DNA of 64,000 nt from the NCBI RefSeq assembly GCF_004801405.1, contig NZ_SSOB01000037.1:1-64000 (forward strand), given 5' to 3'. The notes under the pieces are model-generated. The model saw only the letters and a program-made list of their open reading frames with translations, was not told the origin of the DNA and searched no databases. Position 1 is the stretch's first letter. Every line of letters begins with the position of its first letter. This DNA comes from Cohnella fermenti. Lineage in GTDB: Bacteria; Bacillota; Bacilli; Paenibacillales; Paenibacillaceae. Shown here piece after piece: positions 16,582-24,523 of the stretch. A program made the position numbers and the translations under genes.

Positions 16582-17022
16582 ATGAAACGACTTGGCAAAA
16601 ACACAGCATGGACAATAGGTATCTTATCGATGCTTCTGCTGGCTGCCGCGTGCAGCAACGACAACAATGCGAAGAATACGAACGCGACCCCGAGCGCCGA
16701 ATCTTCGCCTACGGCATCGGCAAGCTCTTCTCCGGAATCCAGCCCGTCGTCTTCTCCGTCCGCCCCGGCGTCCCCGTCCGCTTCGAACGAAGCGACGAAG
16801 CTGGAGGGCAGCGGCGTGTACAATGGCCAGGTGGACAGCCACTCCATCGAGGTCGAGGTGGGCGGACAGGCTACGGTGTTCCAGATCGGCTCCGACATCT
16901 CGGAGCAAGTGGCCGATTGGGATGAAGGTGTGCAAGTGAAGTTCGAATACACCGAAGCGAACGTCGATTCCGGCGGTCAGACGCTGAAGCAATACACGAT
17001 CGTCGCCATCGAGAAGCAATAG
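16582..17022 (+). CDS. Small Ser/Pro-rich lipoprotein
   Basis: A 146-residue predicted lipoprotein: basic N-terminus, hydrophobic core and LAAACS lipobox at about residue 24. A 45-residue linker rich in Ser, Pro and Ala, with repeated SSP/SPS, follows and would span the cell wall. The C-terminal 75 residues form a small acidic domain (VYNGQVDSHSIEVEVGG...YTIVAIEKQ) that could be a beta barrel. I do not recognise a named family. TTGGAGGTG lies upstream. The next gene begins 23 bp after the stop, so they may be co-transcribed. Confidence 0.8.
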   Translation: MKRLGKNTAWTIGILSMLLLAAACSNDNNAKNTNATPSAESSPTASASSSPESSPSSSPSAPASPSASNEATKLEGSGVYNGQVDSHSIEVEVGGQATVFQIGSDISEQVADWDEGVQVKFEYTEANVDSGGQTLKQYTIVAIEKQ

Positions 17023-17045
17023 ATCAAGAGAAGGAGTGCGTGCCC

Positions 17046-18485
17046 ATGCGCCTAATGCTATGCGGCGGAACAGGGTTTATCGGGAACGCCCTCGCGCAAG
17101 CTCTGCTCGAACGCGGAGATGAAGTCTGGATTGTCACGCGCCAATTGCCCGCGGCTCCCGTCGCGGGCTTGCTTTATGCGACCTGGGAGGAATGGTCGCA
17201 GCAGCCCTGGCAATGGAACGGCATCGACGCGATCGTCAACTTGGCCGGCGAGAGCGTCGGGAAGAAATGGACGGAGGAGCGGAAGCGACAGATTCTGATC
17301 TCGCGTACGCTTACCGCTCTCCGGATCGAAGATATTGTACGCAGAATGGATCAGCCTCCGCATATCCTCGTGAATGCGTCCGGCATCTCCATCTACGGTC
17401 ACTCCAACTCTCCTCTGCTGAAGCGACAGAAGCTGAAGGCGCTCAAGAAGGTTCGCTCCGCGCTGTCCGAAGCGCGCAAGAAGCTGGCCGAGCGGAGACG
17501 GAACGCTCAGCACGAGCAGGACGAGCTTGACGGCTTCCCGGTGCCGGGTATCGACAATATCGATAACTCGAGAGACGCGGGGGGCGCGGCGTTCGAGCCG
17601 ATCACGGCGGAACGCGTCGGCATCCGGGGCTTCTCGTCGGCGGCGAAGGCGAGCCGGAATGACGAGCGGGAGCCGACGAAGCAAGAGCCGATCGAACAAG
17701 AATCGATCGAGCAAGAACCGATCGAATGGGATTCGGTCGGCGCGGAGGATTCCGCTGATCCGTCCGATTCCTTCGACTCGGGGGCCGATCTGGCGGAACT
17801 GCTGCGCAAGCTTCGTTCGGAGCAGAGCGGGCAGGCGGAGACGGAAGCGGACGAGAGCGATTCGTTTGACTTCGCGGACGAGCTTCAGGAAGCGGACATC
17901 CCCTGGATGCGCGGACAACAGCGCGCGGAGGAGCAGCACTTGGAGCACTTGCAGCACTTGGAGTTCTTCGACGAATCCTCCCCGGCGAACCCGGAGGACT
18001 ATCTCGGCCAGGTCGTCGTCGCCTGGGAGGAAGCCGTCGACCGAATCCCGATCGAGCGGATCGTCAAGCTCCGCATCAGCCTGGTGCTCGGCCGGGACGG
18101 GGGAACGTTCCCGCTGCTTCGCCTTCCCTTCCGCCTGTTCGCGGGCGGCCGGATCGGCTCCGGCATGCAAGGCTTCCCTTGGATACATATCGACGACATG
18201 GTGAACTTGATCCTGTACAGCCTCGACCACCCCGGGCTGTCCGGTCCGCTGAACGCCGTTGCCCCCGACCCGGTCAACAACGACGAATTCGGCCGAACGC
18301 TGGCCCATGTCGCCGGCCGGCCATACTGGTTCCATGCCCCGACCGCTCTGGTCGAGAAGGCGCTCGGCGAGCAATCCGTGCTCCTGCTGACGGGCCAGCA
18401 CGCTTATCCGCGCAAAGCTCTCGATTACGGCTTCGTCTTCTCCTATCCGCGATTGGAAGACGCGCTGAGAGATTTGCTGTCATGA
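17046..18485 (+). CDS. TIGR01777-type NAD(P)-dependent epimerase with a large acidic insertion
   Basis: A 479-residue SDR-family protein of the TIGR01777 (YfcH/SDR39U1) group. The nucleotide motif GGTGFIG is at residues 7-13, and AIVNLAGESV..KKWTEERKRQI and ILVNASGISIYG follow. The family pattern resumes near residue 318 with DYLGQVVVAWEEA, VKLRISLVLGRDGG and WIHIDDMVNLI. Between residues about 121 and 317 sits an insertion where normal members have about 20 residues. It is charged, low in hydrophobics, and includes three QEPIE-type repeats and His/Glu runs, so it is probably disordered. ATG at 17046 is preferred over GTG at 17040 because AAGGAG is 9 bp away. The substrate of the family is unknown. 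Confidence 0.85.
   Translation: MRLMLCGGTGFIGNALAQALLERGDEVWIVTRQLPAAPVAGLLYATWEEWSQQPWQWNGIDAIVNLAGESVGKKWTEERKRQILISRTLTALRIEDIVRRMDQPPHILVNASGISIYGHSNSPLLKRQKLKALKKVRSALSEARKKLAERRRNAQHEQDELDGFPVPGIDNIDNSRDAGGAAFEPITAERVGIRGFSSAAKASRNDEREPTKQEPIEQESIEQEPIEWDSVGAEDSADPSDSFDSGADLAELLRKLRSEQSGQAETEADESDSFDFADELQEADIPWMRGQQRAEEQHLEHLQHLEFFDESSPANPEDYLGQVVVAWEEAVDRIPIERIVKLRISLVLGRDGGTFPLLRLPFRLFAGGRIGSGMQGFPWIHIDDMVNLILYSLDHPGLSGPLNAVAPDPVNNDEFGRTLAHVAGRPYWFHAPTALVEKALGEQSVLLLTGQHAYPRKALDYGFVFSYPRLEDALRDLLS
17682..17726 (+). repeat. Three tandem 15-bp repeats within the epimerase insertion
   Basis: CAAGAGCCGATCGAA, CAAGAATCGATCGAG and CAAGAACCGATCGAA lie head to tail and encode QEPIE, QESIE, QEPIE. 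The unit is a multiple of three, so copy-number changes would keep the frame. Confidence 0.8.
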
Positions 18486-18498
18486 GAGATTTGCTGTC

Positions 18499-18527
18499 TT
18501 GACAGAAGGGCGAATTCGCGGTATAAA
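18499..18527 (+). promoter_or_regulatory. Strong sigma-A promoter of the transporter-phosphatase operon
   Basis: Consensus TTGACA (18499-18504), a 17-bp spacer and TATAAA (18522-18527). The predicted transcript starts near 18534, leaving a leader of about 270 nt before the first permease gene. That leader holds a small ORF and a terminator. Confidence 0.8.
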
Positions 18528-18619
18528 AGCGTTATCATATTTACTTGGCGTATCTTCTGCCGCAATTTTGACCTTCCTCTGCATCTTGGTTAACATTCCG
18601 AGAACGCAGGAAGGAGATA

Positions 18620-18697
18620 ATGAATTCGCAGCAGGGGAACGCCAACCAAGAACAACAATTGCATAGACTGAACGTATCATCGTTCTGTTTAGAGTGA
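18620..18697 (+). CDS. 25-codon leader ORF ahead of a terminator
   Basis: ATG at 18620 follows a strong GGAAGGAGATA site and opens a 25-residue frame beginning MNSQQGNANQEQQLHRL. It is rich in Gln (5) and Asn (3), and stops at 18697, only 5 bp before the terminator stem. Its position suggests a leader peptide whose translation could influence the terminator. No membrane segment or secretion signal is visible. Confidence 0.5.
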   Translation: MNSQQGNANQEQQLHRLNVSSFCLE

Positions 18698-18702
18698 GGA
18701 CC

Positions 18703-18770
18703 AAGAGAAAGCTCTGAACAGTAAACAGTGGGTATTCCTCTGTTTGCTGTTTGCAGCTTTCTCTTTTTTT
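18703..18770 (+). terminator. Leader terminator/attenuator of the transporter operon
   Basis: A long imperfect stem (AAGAGAAAGCT...TGAACAG..AACAG against CTGTT..CTGTT..AGCTTTCTCTT) is followed by seven T residues. It lies between the promoter at 18499 and the ribosome-binding site AAAGGAGGTG of the first permease, so most transcripts would stop here unless read-through is allowed. Upstream leader segments CTTGGTT and AACCAAG can pair with each other, giving room for alternative folds. Confidence 0.8.
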
Positions 18771-18801
18771 GTTCCTTAAATTTGCGAAAGGAGGTGAATT
18801 C

Positions 18802-19710
18802 GTCACGAGAAGGGTAAATCGACAACTCGCAAGGTACTGGGAACTGTATCTGATGCTGCTGCCGGTCATGCTGTATTTTCTCATCTTCCACTACTGGCCG
18901 ATGTACGGCGTGCAGATTGCGTTTAAACGCTTCTCTCCCGCCAAAGGCATTCTCGGCAGCGATTGGGTCGGCTTCGCAAACTTCGATCGATTCTTTAATT
19001 CTTACTACTTCAACCGCTTGCTGATCAATACGGTCGGAATCAATCTGTACGAGCTGGCTGTCGCGTTCCCGATCCCGATCCTGCTGGCCTTAATGATCAA
19101 CGAAGTGCGCAGCGCACGATTCAAGCGAACGGTTCAGACCGTCACCTACGCGCCGTACTTCCTGTCCACCGTCGTCCTGGTCGGCATGCTGACGGTCTTC
19201 CTGTCTCCGACGACGGGCGTCGTCAACCACATTCTCTCGTGGTTTCGCATCGAGCCGATCTCGTTCATGACGGAGCCGTCCTGGTTCAAGACGCTGTTCG
19301 TCGGCTCCAACGTCTGGCAGACGGCAGGCTGGGGATCGATTATCTACATTGCCGCCTTGACCAACATCGATCCTCATCTGCATGAGTCTGCGATGATCGA
19401 CGGCGCAACGAGAATGCAGCGCATCCGGCATATCAACATTCCGGGCATTCTGTCCACGATTATGATCCTGTTTATTCTCCAGGTCGGCTCCATGATGAGC
19501 GTCGGCTTCGAGAAGGTGTTCCTGATGCAGAACGAGTTGAACAGAGAGGCTTCCGACGTGTTCGCTACCTATGTGTACCGCAGCGGGATTTTGGGCGCGC
19601 AGTACAGCTTCGCCTCCGCCGTCGGCCTGTTCAATTCCGTTGTGAATCTGCTGCTGCTTCTCGTTGTCAACCGGGCCGCTCGGCGCATAAGCGGCAATAG
19701 CTTATGGTAG
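18802..19710 (+). CDS. Sugar-type ABC transporter permease, LplB family
   Basis: The roughly 302-residue permease has six predicted membrane segments. The N-terminal pattern WELYLMLLPVMLYFLIFHYWPMYGVQIAF is typical of LplB/polysaccharide transporters, and the EAA loop reads ESAMIDGATRMQRIRHINIPG. No ATG, GTG or TTG lies at the expected place: AAAGGAGGTG is followed 5 bp later by GTC (18802) and ACG (18805). In-frame TTG codons exist only inside the terminator (18751, 18769), upstream of the ribosome-binding site. The 18802 start is a best guess for a non-standard codon or a sequence error. It is followed 19 bp later by its partner permease. Confidence 0.85.
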   Translation, partial: VTRRVNRQLARYWELYLMLLPVMLYFLIFHYWPMYGVQIAFKRFSPAKGILGSDWVGFANFDRFFNSYYFNRLLINTVGINLYELAVAFPIPILLALMINEVRSARFKRTVQTVTYAPYFLSTVVLVGMLTVFLSPTTGVVNHILSWFRIEPISFMTEPSWFKTLFVGSNVWQTAGWGSIIYIAALTNIDPHLHESAMIDGATRMQRIRHINIPGILSTIMILFILQVGSMMSVGFEKVFLMQNELNREASDVFATYVYRSGILGAQYSFASAVGLFNSVVNLLLLLVVNRAARRISGNSLW

Positions 19711-19729
19711 GAGGCGAACGATAACTCTC

Positions 19730-20602
19730 ATGCGCAATGAAGAACGGCTGTTCAACCTGCTCAACGGAATCGTTCTGACGTGCATCCTTCTGGCGGTGCT
19801 GTACCCTTTGATCTTCGTAGCCAGCGCCTCGATCAGCGACCCCTTGCGAGTCATGCGCGGCGAAGTGCTGCTGTGGCCCAAGGGAATTACGCTTGAGGCT
19901 TACAATCGGGTGTTCAGCAACGACGAGATCTGGACCGGATTCCGCAATACGCTGCTCTATGCTTCGACCGGCACGCTAATCAATCTGGTCATGACGATCC
20001 TCGGTGCCTATCCGCTCTCGCGCGCCGGATTGCCGGGGCGCAAGTGGGTGATGATGTTCCTGCTCGTGACGATGTTCTTCGGAGGAGGAATCATTCCTTC
20101 CTACCTCGTCATCAAGTCGCTTGGCCTTATCGACACGTATTGGGTCATGGTCCTGCCCGGCGCCGTGTCGGTGTACAACCTGATCGTCATGCGCTCATTC
20201 TTCGAGAATATCCCGAGCGAGCTGCATGAGGCTGCAGCCATCGACGGAAGCTCGCAGACGCGTCTGCTCATGACCATCGTCCTGCCGCTGTCCATCCCCA
20301 TCCTCGCCGTCATGGTGCTTTTCTACGGTGTCGGGCATTGGAATGCATTCTTTAACGGGCTGATCTACCTCTCGGATTCGGACAAGTACCCGCTCCAGCT
20401 CGTTATCCGCCAGATTCTCATCAACAGCCAGATGCAGCAGATGATGGATCAATCCTCGGAATCGGCGGCGACGCAACTGCTGATGGCCGAGAGCATCAAG
20501 TACGCGTTGATCATCGTGACAAGCCTTCCCGTGCTGCTGCTGTATCCGCTGCTCCAGCGCTATTTTGTGAAAGGCATGATGATCGGGGCGATTAAAGGCT
20601 AG
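19730..20602 (+). CDS. Sugar-type ABC transporter permease, LplC/CUT1 family
   Basis: The 290-residue partner permease of the LplB protein. It starts MRNEERLFNLLNGIVLTCILLAVLYPLIF, has the family's FFGGGIIPSYLV segment and the EAA loop EAAAIDGSSQTRLLMTIVLPLS, and ends in FVKGMMIGAIKG, a very typical LplC tail. GGTAGGAGG lies 15 bp before the ATG, longer than usual. There is no ATPase gene in the cluster, as is common for these importers, which share a housekeeping MsmX-type ATPase. Confidence 0.92.
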   Translation: MRNEERLFNLLNGIVLTCILLAVLYPLIFVASASISDPLRVMRGEVLLWPKGITLEAYNRVFSNDEIWTGFRNTLLYASTGTLINLVMTILGAYPLSRAGLPGRKWVMMFLLVTMFFGGGIIPSYLVIKSLGLIDTYWVMVLPGAVSVYNLIVMRSFFENIPSELHEAAAIDGSSQTRLLMTIVLPLSIPILAVMVLFYGVGHWNAFFNGLIYLSDSDKYPLQLVIRQILINSQMQQMMDQSSESAATQLLMAESIKYALIIVTSLPVLLLYPLLQRYFVKGMMIGAIKG

Positions 20603-20674
20603 GCTTTGCCGGAGGGCAAACGGAATTCAACTCCATTTAACCATCATTCAACCATTACGGGGAGGAATCTCAAC

Positions 20675-22297
20675 GTGTTACGTACCAAAGCATTGCTGGC
20701 CGCGATCGGCGCCGCGCTTACCCTGACAACCCTCGGCTGTTCCGCCAACTCATCGGACAACACTCCTGCGACGACCGCAGGCGGCTCCTCCGCCGCCTCG
20801 CCCGCCGCATCGTCCGCAGCAGCATCGTCCGCCGCCCCCGCCGAGCTGAACATGCTGATCTCGAAGGCGTCGACGCACGGCGACTACGATACGATGCTGG
20901 TATGGCAGGAGTATGAGAAAATCTCCGGCATTCACATCAATTGGAACGCCGTGCCGGACTCCGACTTCGCCGAGAAGCGCAACATCCTGCTGGCCGGCGG
21001 CTCTCTGCCGGATGCCATCTTCCGCGCTCAACTGAGCAACGCCGATCTGGCCGCCAGAGGCGGGGACGGCACCTTTATTCCGTTAAACGATCTGATCGAC
21101 CAGTATGCTCCCAACTTCAAGAAGCTGATGGAAGATCACCCGGACGTCAAGAAAGCGATCACGCAGGCGGACGGCAACATTTACTCCTTGCCGTACTACA
21201 GCGAATTCCAATCGGCCAATTACGGGTACAAGATGTTTGCCAATCAAGTGTGGATGGACAAGCTCGGCGCCAAGCTGCCGACCACGACCGACGAATTTTA
21301 CGACCTGCTGGTTGCCTTCAAGAACGGCGACAGCAACGGGAACGGCGTGGCCGACGAGATTCCGCTGACCGCGCCCGGCATCTCCGCCATTGTCGATTCG
21401 CTCAAAGGCTTCTGGGGTCTCGGAACCCGCGGCGGACTCGTCCACCCTTGGGTCGATATCGACGAGTCGACCGGCTCGCTGAGGTTCACCCCGACGGACG
21501 AGCGCTACAAGTCCCTGCTGGAATACATCGCCAAGCTGTATAAGGAGAAGCTCCTGGACCCGGAGATCTTCACGATGGACAATGCCAAACTGACCGCCAA
21601 GGGAGAAGCGAATACGGTTGGCGCGTTCGTGTTCGCCAATCCGGTTCCGATCGGCAACACGCATAAGAACGACTACACGGGCATGAACGCGTTGAAGGGC
21701 CCTTATGGCGATCAACTGATCGCCGCCGTCAATCCGCTTGTGCGGGCCTCGGGCGCTTTCGTCATCACAAGTGCCGACAAGTACCCGGAAGCAACGATGA
21801 AGTGGGTCGATTATTGGTACTCCGACGAAGGCTCCAGGCTGTACCTGATGGGCGTGGAAGGCAAAACCTATACCAAAGGCGCAGACGGCACTTATCAATA
21901 CGTCGACGAAATTACGAACAATCCCAACGGATTGACGCTGGACGAAGCCGCAGGGCAGTACCTGGCATGGCCGGGCGGTTCCTTCCCAGGCATCCAGTCC
22001 TCCGCTTACACGAAGAGCGGCTCGAGCTTCCCTTCCGCCGTCGCGGCGACCGAGCTCGTCAAGGATCACTTCCCGACGGAAGTATGGCCGGAATTCACTT
22101 ATACGCAAGAGGAGACGGACCTTCTGTCTTCGGTCGGCAACGACATCTCCACGTATATCGGGGAGATGAGAGTTAAATTCATTACCGGCGAGGTTCCGTT
22201 TACCGATTGGGACAAGTACGTCAGCACGCTGAACAAGATGGGGCTCAGCCAATATATGGACGCCTATTCGCAAGCCTACGAACGCTACTCCAACTAA
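20675..22297 (+). CDS. Extracellular solute-binding lipoprotein of the Lpl-type transporter
   Basis: A 540-residue lipoprotein with lipobox TTLGCSAN followed by an Ala/Ser linker, then a family-1 solute-binding fold. The mature sequence starts ELNMLISKASTHGDYDTMLVWQEYEKISGIHINW, typical of LplA-like proteins. It continues through DSNGNGVADEIPLTA, a calcium-site-like loop seen in this family, and KWVDYWYSDEG. The start is GTG at 20675 with GGGGAGG 9 bp upstream; the earlier TTG has no site. The ligand cannot be named from sequence. The two phosphatases that follow and the nearby glpP suggest a phosphorylated or glycerol-linked compound (inference). Confidence 0.9.
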   Translation: MLRTKALLAAIGAALTLTTLGCSANSSDNTPATTAGGSSAASPAASSAAASSAAPAELNMLISKASTHGDYDTMLVWQEYEKISGIHINWNAVPDSDFAEKRNILLAGGSLPDAIFRAQLSNADLAARGGDGTFIPLNDLIDQYAPNFKKLMEDHPDVKKAITQADGNIYSLPYYSEFQSANYGYKMFANQVWMDKLGAKLPTTTDEFYDLLVAFKNGDSNGNGVADEIPLTAPGISAIVDSLKGFWGLGTRGGLVHPWVDIDESTGSLRFTPTDERYKSLLEYIAKLYKEKLLDPEIFTMDNAKLTAKGEANTVGAFVFANPVPIGNTHKNDYTGMNALKGPYGDQLIAAVNPLVRASGAFVITSADKYPEATMKWVDYWYSDEGSRLYLMGVEGKTYTKGADGTYQYVDEITNNPNGLTLDEAAGQYLAWPGGSFPGIQSSAYTKSGSSFPSAVAATELVKDHFPTEVWPEFTYTQEETDLLSSVGNDISTYIGEMRVKFITGEVPFTDWDKYVSTLNKMGLSQYMDAYSQAYERYSN

Positions 22298-22439
22298 ACA
22301 TTTTCAGCTTACGTCAAAGCACAGGTTCGTCATTCTGGATGAGCGGAACACCAGGCGGTTGACCGACGGGGAGCCGCCAGGTCGCCGCTTGGGGTTTGAA
22401 TTCCCGTTGTCATCCGCATGCCAAGGAAGGAGATCATCC

Positions 22440-23279
22440 ATGCAAATCAGCATGCGTTTGGATGGGAGAGAAGAACCGGACATTCGAACATGGCTGTTCG
22501 ACTTGGACGGCACGCTGTATTTCGGCAATGAGCCTGCGCCCGGCGCGCGCGCTTTGCTTCATCGGATACGCTCCGCGGGCGGCCAGGTTTTTTTTGTAAC
22601 GAACAATTCGCGCCACTCTCCTCAAGAAATAACAGCGAAGCTGGAGAAAATGGGACTTATTGCGCCGGTGAGCAGCATTGTGACGGCAACCGAAGGAACC
22701 GGCAGATACTTGCGCGAGACATACGGTCGTCTCGCCGTCAGCGTCGCGGGCAGCGCGGCATTCGAAGAGGCTCACCGCGTTGCCGGGCATGACGTATGTC
22801 CCTTGGACGACAACGGCAGCGTCGATGCGGTCGTGATTGGATTGGATGAAGCTTTTACTTATACTAAACTGGAACAGATCGCTCATGCGCTAAGCAAAGG
22901 GGCAAAATTGATCGCCGCGAACTCCGATCTGTACCATCCCGGCCTTGGCGGGCGCAAGGTTCCCGAGACGGGGACGCTGGTCACCGCAGTGGAAGCGCTG
23001 TCGGGTACTGCGGCGGATTATATCGGCAAGCCCGCTCCCCACTTGTTCCGCTACGCCTTGTCTCTGGCCGACGCTTCTCCCTCGCAGACGGTAATGGTCG
23101 GGGACAATTACAGTACGGACATTCGCGGAGGGAAAAGCGCGGGGCTGTATACGATATGGCTTAACCGAATCGGCGAACAAGCGGCGAACGGACAGGGGCA
23201 ATGGCCGACGGCGGACTTAATCGTGCCCCGATTATCCGAGCTCTGCTACCATCTGGGAGGAGAATACGATGAAAGTTGA
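22440..23279 (+). CDS. HAD-superfamily IIA phosphatase (NagD-like)
   Basis: The 279-residue predicted phosphatase carries HAD motif I WLFDLDGTLYFG, motif II FFVTNNS, the class IIA cap domain, and motif III/IV IGKPAPHLF...VMVGDNYSTDIRGG. Relatives dephosphorylate sugar phosphates, nucleotides or glycerol phosphates. AAGGAG precedes the ATG at 22440. It overlaps the next gene by 11 bp and lies 142 bp after the binding-protein gene on the same strand, so it probably belongs to the operon. Confidence 0.88.
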   Translation: MQISMRLDGREEPDIRTWLFDLDGTLYFGNEPAPGARALLHRIRSAGGQVFFVTNNSRHSPQEITAKLEKMGLIAPVSSIVTATEGTGRYLRETYGRLAVSVAGSAAFEEAHRVAGHDVCPLDDNGSVDAVVIGLDEAFTYTKLEQIAHALSKGAKLIAANSDLYHPGLGGRKVPETGTLVTAVEALSGTAADYIGKPAPHLFRYALSLADASPSQTVMVGDNYSTDIRGGKSAGLYTIWLNRIGEQAANGQGQWPTADLIVPRLSELCYHLGGEYDES

Positions 23280-24141
23280 ACATCTTCGGGCAAACAGCGA
23301 CAAGCAGGCCGTCATACGGATCGAAGGCCTCCGCGAGCCCGTCAGCCTGCTGCACGTGACGGACAGCCATATCAACGAGACGGACATCAGCGATGGCGCA
23401 GAGGTGCTGGCCCAATCCTATACCGAATATAGCTTCGACGCGCTGGATACGCGGACCCGACTCAATCGGACGCTAAGCTATGCGAACGAGCTGGCCGTCG
23501 ATGGCGTCGTCCTGACCGGGGATATCGTCAACGGCGCTACCGCCAACAATCTGTTATACTTAGAAGAACGGCTCGGCACGCTGAATGCTCCCTATCTGTA
23601 CACGCTGGGCAATCACGACTGGGAATATCCCGGCGAACCCTGGGGAGAGAGCACTCGGCAGAAGCATTATCCGAAGTTCGGCCCGTTGACGGGAGGAACT
23701 CCCGGTTGTCAGGCCAAGGAGATCGGCGGAACGCTGCTGCTCGCCTTGGACAACAGCACGTATCAGATTACCGAAGAGCAGCTTGAGTGGACGCTGCGAG
23801 AGCTGGAGCGCGGGCTGCCGACCTTGCTGTTTATGCATATCCCGCTCTACATTCCTTCGCTATTAGGCGACGTGATGAGCGAATGGAAATCCCCGATCAT
23901 GATGGCGGCCCAGGGCTGGGACCCGGAATGCAGAAGACAGTGGCAGGTCGAGCCGGATGCCCCGTCCACCACGGCATTCTATCGAACGCTGATGGACGAT
24001 CCTTATCATAATGTGGTCGGAGTGTTCTGCGGCCACATCCACTTCGCCCACCGCGACCCGTTCGGCCGAAGCGCCTGCCAGTACGTCGCGCAAGCGGGAT
24101 TCGCCGGGGGATATCGCGTTATCCGCTTATTGCCGTTGTAG
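23269..24141 (+). CDS. Metallophosphoesterase (calcineurin-like)
   Basis: The 290-residue hydrolase has the five metal-binding blocks of the calcineurin-like fold: LHVTDSHIN, VVLTGDIVNG, YTLGNHDWE, LLFMHIPLY and FCGHIHFAH. The fold includes glycerophosphodiesterases and purple-acid-type phosphatases. No signal peptide is seen, so it should act in the cytoplasm. GGGAGGAG precedes the ATG, and the 11-bp overlap with the NagD-like gene implies coupled translation. Together the pair could remove phosphate or a phosphodiester from an imported compound. Confidence 0.9.
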   Translation: MKVEHLRANSDKQAVIRIEGLREPVSLLHVTDSHINETDISDGAEVLAQSYTEYSFDALDTRTRLNRTLSYANELAVDGVVLTGDIVNGATANNLLYLEERLGTLNAPYLYTLGNHDWEYPGEPWGESTRQKHYPKFGPLTGGTPGCQAKEIGGTLLLALDNSTYQITEEQLEWTLRELERGLPTLLFMHIPLYIPSLLGDVMSEWKSPIMMAAQGWDPECRRQWQVEPDAPSTTAFYRTLMDDPYHNVVGVFCGHIHFAHRDPFGRSACQYVAQAGFAGGYRVIRLLPL

Positions 24142-24199
24142 ACGCGCGATTCGCAAGGCACCTGTATTCGGTGCTCGACCGCCTCCGACGACCGCTTTA

Positions 24200-24421
24200 A
24201 TGCTAAAAACCACATTCGTTTCGCGGAAAGCGGCCGCTTCTGCCGAATATATGTGAAAAACCGCATACAATTGCCGTCCGAGGGCTCTTGACGACCATTT
24301 TAATGCTAAAAATCATATACATTCGGCGCTTGGCCGCCTCCGACGATCGTTTTTATGCTAAAAACCACATTCGTTTCGCAAAAAGCGGCCACTTCCGCCG
24401 AATGTATGCGAAAAACCGCAT
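24200..24421. repeat. Array of five T-loop palindromes with a 51-52 bp period
   Basis: Read on this strand the loops are A5. Units start at 24200 (ATGCT-AAAAA-CCACAT), 24251 (ATGTG-AAAAA-CCGCAT), 24303 (ATGCT-AAAAA-TCATAT), 24355 (ATGCT-AAAAA-CCACAT) and 24406 (ATGCG-AAAAA-CCGCAT), spaced 51, 52, 52 and 51 bp. The first and fourth units share long flanks (CACATTCGTTTCGC.GAAAGCGGCC.CTTC.GCCGAAT), so the array has also grown by two-unit duplication. It lies between the metallophosphoesterase and glpP, two genes on the same strand. Confidence 0.85.
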
Positions 24422-24454
24422 ACAATTGTGCAAGGAATACAATTGCGCAAGGAA
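24421..24454. repeat. 17-bp tandem duplication upstream of glpP
   Basis: TACAATTGTGCAAGGAA is followed directly by TACAATTGCGCAAGGAA, one mismatch, about 70 bp before the glpP start codon. It could be an operator pair or a simple duplication. Confidence 0.65.
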
Positions 24455-24523
24455 TCAAGGCAAGCAAGCTCGGAGGAAGCTCTGGCTCAACCATAGATCA
24501 ATCATCCCGAGGAGGAAGACCCG

